From JBKPCD01 sp046727175 (GTDB lineage: Bacteria; Acidobacteriota; Vicinamibacteria; Vicinamibacterales; 2-12-FULL-66-21), in contig JBKPCD010000139.1 in assembly GCA_046727175.1 (NCBI GenBank), positions 1 through 10,414 of the forward strand: a stretch of 10,414 bases of DNA, given 5' to 3'. Under the pieces are notes generated by a model that did not search any database, was not told where the DNA came from, and saw only the letters and a list, made by a program, of their open reading frames with translations. The position numbers and the translations under genes are program-made. Shown piece after piece: positions 5,363 to 10,414 of the stretch. Every line of letters starts with the position of its first letter. Position 1 is the first letter of the stretch.

Positions 5363-7648
5363 GTGGCAATACATTTTCGTTCCGCCGGTTACAATCCTGA
5401 CGAGCCTCCGACGAGTTGGAGTGGCCCGCGCGTCACGGCTCCGTCTCCGCCAAAGCCCGCGGGCACGTCGCTTCCACTGCAGCGCGCAGAAGACGCGCGC
5501 GCGGGACCCCGGTCGCCGCGGCCCGGCGACGCAGCCCGGATCGACGAGTGCCTGCAGCTCCTCGCGCGCACCATTCAGCAGTTCCACACGTATCCGCCGA
5601 CGAGCCCGCTGTGCCACAGCGCGGCAGAAGCCTGCCATCGTGCGCTCGCGGCGATAGATCAGCGTGACCACCTCGATTTCCGCGTCTCTCCGCACGAGCT
5701 GATCGTCGACGAAGTCCCTACGGGCCGCGGCACCATCATCGAGCACGAACTCGCCAGGCGCCTGCATGCGGCCTCGATCGCGCAGGTGACGATTCAGCGT
5801 GCGTCATCGCTGCGTGAGCTCGCGCGCTTCTGCATCGACCTCGTCTCCTGCGGCGCTCGCGGCACCGTCAGCGCCAGCCTGATTGAGCTCCTCACCGAGC
5901 ACGGCGTGCATCGCATTGCGCTGCGTCCTGCGCATCGGCCGGAGGTCCTCGAGGTTGGTGCGCCGTCCGCGCCGGTAGTGAGCCTCATCGAGCACCAGCA
6001 GCAGCGCCGTGAGGAGCTGTTTGCGGCCGGCGGCGTCGTCAACCACCTGTATCCGCCAGACAAAGGCTGGGTGCGCCTCGACCCCACCTCGCAACTCTCG
6101 TCGGTGTCGTTGGTCGATCTCGCGTTGCTGACCGAGGATCCCGCGGCGCTTGCGACGATGCTGCTGCGTCTGACCGATGACGCGGCGTCGGAGCAACAGG
6201 CGCCGGGGGATGCGCTTGCGCAGAAGTTTGGTGATGTCGCGACGCTGTTCGCGGCGCTCGACCCGAACGTTGCGCGTGTCATGTTCGGCCGTCTTGCCCG
6301 CGCCGTCCTCGACCTCGATCCGGGCCGCCGCCAGGCACTGCTGCGTCGAACGATTCTCCCCGGTCTGCTTGATGGAAAGATCGACGGCGTTGTCCTGAAG
6401 GATTTTCCGGACCTGGACCTCGCCGATTCGTTGTGCCTCCTGCTGGACCTCGAAACCGCGGCACCCGAAGTGGTCACGACGGCGCTTGCGCGACTCGATC
6501 TCCCGGCCGACCGGCAGGAGGCGATGCTGCCGCTCATCAAGGAGCGGCTCGAGGAGCGCGGGCGGCGTTCGAGCCGCGAGACGAGCCTCGACGTCCACGT
6601 GCGCAAGCTGCTGCACATCGATCACTGTCGCGCGAAGAGCTTCGCCGAATTCTCGGCGTTCGATCTCGCGCTCGACGATCAGGCGGTCACCACGCTTGCG
6701 CAGATCAAAGCGGGCATCGCGGCAAGCGATCTCCCGGGGGAACAGCTCTCGTGTCTGTTGAAACTCGTGAGGCTTCAGACGAGCCCTGAAAATGCGCAGC
6801 GCTTCGCACAGCGTGCAGCGCTCCATCTGCATCAGATGCAGCAGGACGACAGATGGCATGTGTTCGCGCAGCGGCTCTCGCAATGCGCGGAACTGGCGGA
6901 CGCATTACGCGAGCCGAAGCCCGACGTCGCGGACACCGTCACAGGCATGCTGTCGCAGTTCTGCGGCACCGAGCATGTCGCGCGATTGATCGATCTCGCG
7001 GCGGCCGGCCCGGAAGAGCGCGCCGTCGTTGACGCGATCATTCGTACGCTGGGATCGAAAATGGGACCCGCGCTCCTCGCCGCGGCACGAAACCGTCAGG
7101 GTGACGGCAAGGAAGCGAAGACGCGCGCGGCAATTCAGCTCCTGACGGATCATGCGGTGGTCGTCGCCCCGGCGATCGTTGCGACGCTGCAGGGGACGGA
7201 CGCAGTAACCGCCAGGGTCGTCGTTCGAATTCTGGGTCTGGCCGGCACGGGCTTCGAGCAGCCGGTCGCGGGTCAACTCACGAGCGGTGACGAACAGACC
7301 GTGCGCGAAGCGCTTCGGAGCCTCGCGAGGATGGGCACTCCGCAAGCCGCGGCGCTCGTCCGCTCTGCCATCGAACGCGCGAACGGATGGTTTGCGAGCG
7401 CGGGCGCCGAAACGCTCTGGCACTTCCCCGCCAACGAAGCCCATCGCCAGGTACGCGAGCTCCTCGGAAAGCGTGAGTTCGTGATCCGGCAGCCGATTGT
7501 CGCAGCGCGGCTGCTCGATCGCGCAACGCAGTCAGGCGCGACCGGGCTGCAGCCCATTCTCGTGACGCTTGCGCCACTGCGTTATCGACTCTGGCGACCC
7601 GCACTCGTGCGCGTAGGCCGGCGCGCTCGGACACTGCTCGAACGATGA
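5363..7648 (+). CDS. HEAT-repeat-like protein with N-terminal module shared with the HD-GYP protein
   Basis: The 761-residue soluble protein (counted from GTG 5363) has no signal peptide or membrane segment. Residues about 58-190 form a mixed helix/strand module: LLARTIQQFHTYPPTSP, ELIVDEVPTG, SLRELARFCIDL, GVHRIALR. It resembles the N-terminus of the next gene's product. The middle and especially the C-terminal third (from about 520) are arrays of paired amphipathic helices typical of HEAT or armadillo-like scaffolds, for example EERAVVDAIIRTLG and TVREALRSLARMGTPQAAAL. The likely role is protein-protein interaction. The start is uncertain. GTG 5363 has GAGG four bases upstream, while ATG 5219 would add 48 residues from DNA with weak codon bias. 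No ATG, GTG or TTG occurs in frame between 5366 and about 5785, so a copy of the dispersed repeat (5473-5513) is translated. Its stop overlaps the next start by 4 bases (ATGA). Confidence 0.83.
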   Translation: MAIHFRSAGYNPDEPPTSWSGPRVTAPSPPKPAGTSLPLQRAEDARAGPRSPRPGDAARIDECLQLLARTIQQFHTYPPTSPLCHSAAEACHRALAAIDQRDHLDFRVSPHELIVDEVPTGRGTIIEHELARRLHAASIAQVTIQRASSLRELARFCIDLVSCGARGTVSASLIELLTEHGVHRIALRPAHRPEVLEVGAPSAPVVSLIEHQQQRREELFAAGGVVNHLYPPDKGWVRLDPTSQLSSVSLVDLALLTEDPAALATMLLRLTDDAASEQQAPGDALAQKFGDVATLFAALDPNVARVMFGRLARAVLDLDPGRRQALLRRTILPGLLDGKIDGVVLKDFPDLDLADSLCLLLDLETAAPEVVTTALARLDLPADRQEAMLPLIKERLEERGRRSSRETSLDVHVRKLLHIDHCRAKSFAEFSAFDLALDDQAVTTLAQIKAGIAASDLPGEQLSCLLKLVRLQTSPENAQRFAQRAALHLHQMQQDDRWHVFAQRLSQCAELADALREPKPDVADTVTGMLSQFCGTEHVARLIDLAAAGPEERAVVDAIIRTLGSKMGPALLAAARNRQGDGKEAKTRAAIQLLTDHAVVVAPAIVATLQGTDAVTARVVVRILGLAGTGFEQPVAGQLTSGDEQTVREALRSLARMGTPQAAALVRSAIERANGWFASAGAETLWHFPANEAHRQVRELLGKREFVIRQPIVAARLLDRATQSGATGLQPILVTLAPLRYRLWRPALVRVGRRARTLLER
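5473..5513 (+). repeat. Dispersed GC repeat inside the HEAT-like reading frame
   Basis: GCGCGC, loop AGAAGAC and GCGCGC (5482-5500) followed by GGGACCCCGG match the family seen at 3027-3098 and, on the other strand, at 3907-3935 and 4611-4635. Here the copy lies within the open frame, at about residues 37-51 counted from GTG 5363. Confidence 0.7.
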
Positions 7649-9093
7649 CCACGAACAAGGCCGGGGCAAACCGAATTGAAACTGGAGGGCAGGGCGTGAC
7701 GGACCAGCCACCGATCGATCCGCTCGTCCTCCTCAAAGGGCTCGTGAGTCTCCGGCAGCTCACCGGAATGTATCCGGCCGGGCACCCGACGATCGAACAG
7801 AAGCTGAGCGAGGTCGACGAGGCCGTTCAGCGGCATCTCCGGCTGTACCCGGTCCTCCGCCTCGATGTGATTCATGGCAGCGCGCACCTCGACGGCATCT
7901 CGTTCCGAAGCGAAAGCGAGACGCAGGCGCAAATCGTGCGCGAGCTGACGGACCTCGGCATCGACAGTATCCACATCGTGCGCGGCGTTTCGCGACAGGA
8001 ATTGCAGTCGCTGGCCAACTTTCTCTGGCGCGTGACGGACGCATCATCCGGTCACCTGGCAAGCGAGCCGGTGGACGTGCAGCTCGCTCGGATGCAGATT
8101 CACCACGTCAGCCTCGGACGGATCGTACCGCTCGATACGCGCTGGAAGGCCCATCAGTGGCCGGAAGCGCCGACCGGCCCGCTGGATCCCGCTTACGCCG
8201 AATCGTTGGCACTCACCGAGCGCACATTCGAGGAGGTCGCGGCGGGCAAGGGCATCAACCTGGTCACCGTTCGTGACATCGTGCAGCTGCTCATTCAGCG
8301 CGTCGCGGGCAGCAGCGCGGCACTCGGACAGATCCTCGCGGTCAAGCAGTACGAGAACCTGACGTACTGCCACTCGGTCAACGTCGCCACGTTGAGCCTG
8401 CTCATCGCCAAGCAGCTCGAGCTCGATGACCAGACCACGGCAGCCGTCGCGGAATCGGCGCTCTTGCACGACATCGGCAAGACGCGCATTCCGTTGGAGA
8501 TCCTCCGCAAGCCTGGCGCGCTCGATCGACGCGAGCGCACCATGATGGAGTCGCACACGATTTTTGGCGCGGAGATCCTTGCCGAGGTCGACGGGCTGCG
8601 TCCGCTGACGCCAACCGTCGCCCTGGAACATCACCGGGGCGTCGCGGGCGGCGGCTATCCCGATCTTGGCGAACTGGTCATTCCCCACCTTCTCAGTCAA
8701 ATCGTGTCGGTGGCGGACATCTACGAGGCCGTGACCGGTGCTCGCTCGTATCAGGATCCGGGGATGCCCGAACAGGCGTGCCTGATCCTGGCGCGGCTCG
8801 CCGGAACGAAGCTGAACACTGCGCTGGTGAAGGCGTTCGTCAGCGCGATCAGCTTCTTCCCCGTCGGGTCCGTCGTGCGCACCGATCGCGACGAGATGGG
8901 CGTGGTCGTGCGAACGAACACCGCGGAACCGCTCCACCCCGTCATCGCCCTGATTGGATCACAGTTCGAGAACCTGTCGAAGGAGATCGATACCAGCCTG
9001 CGCGACGCGAGCGGCGGCTATGCGCGGCACGTCATCGAAACGATGCTCCCTTCGCGGGAACTGGATTTCAGAGAATTCCTGAAGGCGTCGTGA
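7645..9093 (+). CDS. HD-GYP-type phosphohydrolase domain protein
   Basis: This 482-residue protein begins with a module (about 24-165) resembling that of the upstream HEAT-like protein: LVSLRQLTGMYPAGHP, HLDGISF, VSRQELQSL, IHHVSLGR. A helical linker follows, then an HD-GYP domain (about 232-400). Visible metal ligands are H243 (YCHSVNVA), H275-D276 with K279 (LLHDIGK), H304, H329-H330 and D358 (VAD). HD-GYP proteins hydrolyse cyclic di-GMP or related nucleotides. The signature here is HHRGVAGGGYPD, whereas the usual form is HHExxDGxGYP, so Glu and Asp are missing although GYP remains. Activity is plausible but not assured. The ATG at 7645 overlaps the upstream stop. GTG 7696 has GGAGGG six bases away and may be the real start (465 residues), just before the shared module. 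The C-terminal 80 residues are an extra beta/helical tail. Confidence 0.9.
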   Translation: MTTNKAGANRIETGGQGVTDQPPIDPLVLLKGLVSLRQLTGMYPAGHPTIEQKLSEVDEAVQRHLRLYPVLRLDVIHGSAHLDGISFRSESETQAQIVRELTDLGIDSIHIVRGVSRQELQSLANFLWRVTDASSGHLASEPVDVQLARMQIHHVSLGRIVPLDTRWKAHQWPEAPTGPLDPAYAESLALTERTFEEVAAGKGINLVTVRDIVQLLIQRVAGSSAALGQILAVKQYENLTYCHSVNVATLSLLIAKQLELDDQTTAAVAESALLHDIGKTRIPLEILRKPGALDRRERTMMESHTIFGAEILAEVDGLRPLTPTVALEHHRGVAGGGYPDLGELVIPHLLSQIVSVADIYEAVTGARSYQDPGMPEQACLILARLAGTKLNTALVKAFVSAISFFPVGSVVRTDRDEMGVVVRTNTAEPLHPVIALIGSQFENLSKEIDTSLRDASGGYARHVIETMLPSRELDFREFLKAS

Positions 9094-9106
9094 GAACGAA
9101 AAGCAC

Positions 9107-9183
9107 AACAGGAGAATAGGAGAAGAGGGCGACGATCCCTCTTCTCCCGTTCTCCTTGATTCGTCTTCTCTCGTTCTCCTGTT
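9107..9183. terminator. Two competing hairpins after the HD-GYP gene
   Basis: One left arm, AACAGGAGAATAGGAGAAG followed by AGGG (9107-9129), can pair with either of two right arms. Arm 1 (9137-9156) gives an 11-bp perfect stem around loop CGACGAT, extended by 7 bp after a 2-base bulge. Arm 2 (9165-9183) gives a 10-bp perfect outer stem, TTCTCCTGTT with AACAGGAGAA, plus most of an inner stem. The two right arms are 16-base direct repeats differing at one base. No T run follows. It may terminate the HEAT/HD-GYP transcript, or regulate the exchanger gene that starts 12 bases later. Confidence 0.65.
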
Positions 9184-9194
9184 AATCTCCCACC

Positions 9195-10292
9195 GTGTCC
9201 TCGCTTCTCAGCAGTCTGCGCCGCGAATTCACCGGCAGCTGGCTGAATATCCTCCTCATCGCGATGCCGGTGTCCTGGGCCCTCCGGCTGCAGGAGAGTG
9301 CATCGGACTGGGTCTTCCTCGCGGCGGCGGTTTCTCTCGTGCCGACGGCGGGCCTCATCGGGTCGGCAACCGAGCACCTTGCCCGGAGCGCCGGTCCGAC
9401 GCTGGGAGGATTCCTGAACGCGACGTTCGGTAACGCGGCCGAACTGATCATCGCGATTGCCGCGCTGCGAGAGCATCATCCCGAAGTCGTCAAGGCCTCG
9501 ATCACCGGCAGCATCATCGGTAACCTCCTGCTCGTGTTCGGGCTATCGTGCTTCGTCGGCGGACTTCGGCATGGGACGCAGAAGTTCAATCGGACGTCGG
9601 CCGGAAGCGCAACCATCATGCTGTTACTCGCAACCGTCGCGCTCGTGATGCCGGCCGTTGTCGATCGTGTGAGCTTCGGATCGCTCAGTGCCCATCCGCC
9701 GGTCATCGATCGTCTCAGCTTCTGGACTTCGCTCGTGCTGCTTGGCGTCTACGGCGCAGGGCTGGTGTTCAGTTTCCGGAACAATCGCGATCCGCTGCGG
9801 AGGAACGCGGGCCGCGAGCACGGAACGCGGGTGGGTGTGCCAGCTGCGCTGACGCTACTGACCACGGCCACAGTATTGACGATGATCCAGGCGGAGATTC
9901 TCGTGCAGGCACTCGAACCCGCCATGAAGTCGCTCGGCATGACCGAGCTCTTCGCGGGTGTCATCGTGGTTGCTCTGGTTGGAAACGCGGCGGAACACTA
10001 CAGCGCCGTCACGGCTGCGCTCGACGATGAGATGACGCTCGCGCTCGAAATCTCCGTGGGCAGCAGCGCTCAGATTGCGATGATGGTCGCGCCCGTTCTC
10101 GTGCTCGTGTCGTACGCCTTCGGCCCGCCGATGTCGCTCGTGTTCAACGCATTCGAGATCACCGCGATCGGATTGTCAGTCGTGGCCGTGGCGTTCTGCG
10201 CGCTCGACGGCGAGAGCAACTGGCTGGAAGGATTGCAGCTCCTCGGTGTCTACCTCGTGCTGGCGTTCGCGTTCTACATGATCCCGTCGTGA
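9195..10292 (+). CDS. cax: CAX-family calcium/proton exchanger
   Basis: This 365-residue integral membrane protein of the cation/calcium exchanger superfamily has about 11 hydrophobic segments. The two inverted alpha-repeat signatures are GGFLNATFGNAAELIIAIAA (71-90, E83) and LVGNAAEHYSAVTAAL (261-276, E267), whose acidic residues bind the cation. GSIIGNLLLVFGLS (105-118) and EISVGSSAQIAMMVAP (285-300) are the matching following helices. Length and motif order are those of bacterial and fungal CAX proteins, which export Ca2+ in exchange for protons across the inner membrane. The GTG at 9195 is the likely start. No ribosome binding site is seen; a pyrimidine-rich hairpin arm lies in its place. 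A hairpin follows the stop. Separate transcription from the HD-GYP gene is likely, because paired hairpins lie between them. Confidence 0.95.
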   Translation: MSSLLSSLRREFTGSWLNILLIAMPVSWALRLQESASDWVFLAAAVSLVPTAGLIGSATEHLARSAGPTLGGFLNATFGNAAELIIAIAALREHHPEVVKASITGSIIGNLLLVFGLSCFVGGLRHGTQKFNRTSAGSATIMLLLATVALVMPAVVDRVSFGSLSAHPPVIDRLSFWTSLVLLGVYGAGLVFSFRNNRDPLRRNAGREHGTRVGVPAALTLLTTATVLTMIQAEILVQALEPAMKSLGMTELFAGVIVVALVGNAAEHYSAVTAALDDEMTLALEISVGSSAQIAMMVAPVLVLVSYAFGPPMSLVFNAFEITAIGLSVVAVAFCALDGESNWLEGLQLLGVYLVLAFAFYMIPS

Positions 10293-10316
10293 CTTGGCGG
10301 ATCGCCGCAGGCTCAA

Positions 10317-10347
10317 GGCTCTGGGCTTTGGGCCAAAGCCCTGAGCC
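10317..10347 (+). terminator. Hairpin after the exchanger gene
   Basis: GGCTC-T-GGGCTTT, loop GGGCC, then AAAGCCC-T-GAGCC form a 12-bp stem with one central T-T mismatch. It starts 24 bases after the stop codon. The following bases CAAAGCCT repeat part of the right arm. There is no T run, so intrinsic termination is plausible but not classical. Confidence 0.6.
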
Positions 10348-10410
10348 CAAAGCCTGTTGCAGAGCTCCCATGGCATCCTTCTAGCACATCACCAGCGTGG
10401 GAGGTGTACC

Positions 10411-10414
10411 GTGC
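10411..10414 (+). CDS. Possible start of the next gene, cut by the window end
   Basis: A strong ribosome binding site, GGGAGG (10399-10404), lies six bases before a GTG at 10411. TTGCAG (10357-10362) upstream could be part of a promoter, with a weak TCTAGC about 17 bases on. Only the first codon is inside the window, so nothing can be said about the product. Confidence 0.35.

Noticed and set aside
5389..5395. TTACAAT as promoter of the HEAT-like gene
   Set aside because: It resembles a -10 box, but there is no good -35 box at 16-18 bases and it lies downstream of the only usable nearby start codon.
5804..6883. Long minus-strand frames (359 and 274 residues) opposite the HEAT-like gene
   Set aside because: These are typical shadow frames of GC-rich coding sequence, dominated by Arg, Ser and Glu. 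The plus strand carries the helical-repeat protein, the conserved N-terminal module and the 4-base overlap with the next gene.
8044..8937. Minus-strand frame of 297 residues opposite the HD-GYP gene
   Set aside because: It is antisense to clear HD-GYP motifs and has an Arg/His/Asp-rich composition with no recognisable domain.

Overview
This is a roughly 10.4 kb piece of a GC-rich bacterial chromosome. Three things suggest a free-living soil-type heterotroph, possibly Acidobacteriota of the Vicinamibacteria kind: GC-rich third codon positions, an exported family 2 glycoside hydrolase, and a HEAT-repeat/HD-GYP gene pair. The dispersed GC palindromes in nearly every intergenic gap fit this as well. 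The assignment is inferred from overall character and no marker gene in the window proves it. There are no rRNA, tRNA, CRISPR or transposase genes.

Layout. At the left edge, on the minus strand, is a cupin gene broken by at least one frameshift and cut by the window end (1-303). Next, on the plus strand, come a small GIY-YIG domain protein (571-828) and a small helical protein of unknown function (870-1160). On the minus strand follow an exported GH2 glycosidase (1180-3006) and a dihydrofolate-reductase/RibD-like reductase (3110-3622). A repeat-filled gap (3623-3982) holds a 100-bp tandem repeat and a strong hairpin. A plus-strand lipoprotein (3983-4555) then converges on a small minus-strand exported protein (4684-5091).

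The right half is one plus-strand block. A large HEAT-repeat-like protein (about 5363-7648, start uncertain) overlaps by 4 bp an HD-GYP-type protein (7645-9093). Behind two competing hairpins follows a CAX-family Ca2+/H+ exchanger (9195-10292). After its hairpin terminator a new gene appears to begin at 10411, at the window edge.

How the genes relate. The HEAT-like and HD-GYP proteins are translationally coupled and appear to share a homologous N-terminal module of about 130 residues. They therefore look like a functional pair, and the HD-GYP protein has a degenerate GYP motif. The other genes look like independent accessory functions. The most unusual DNA is a family of short GC palindromes with 7-nt loops. 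It occurs between genes throughout 3.0-5.5 kb, and one copy is apparently translated as part of the N-terminus of the HEAT-like protein.
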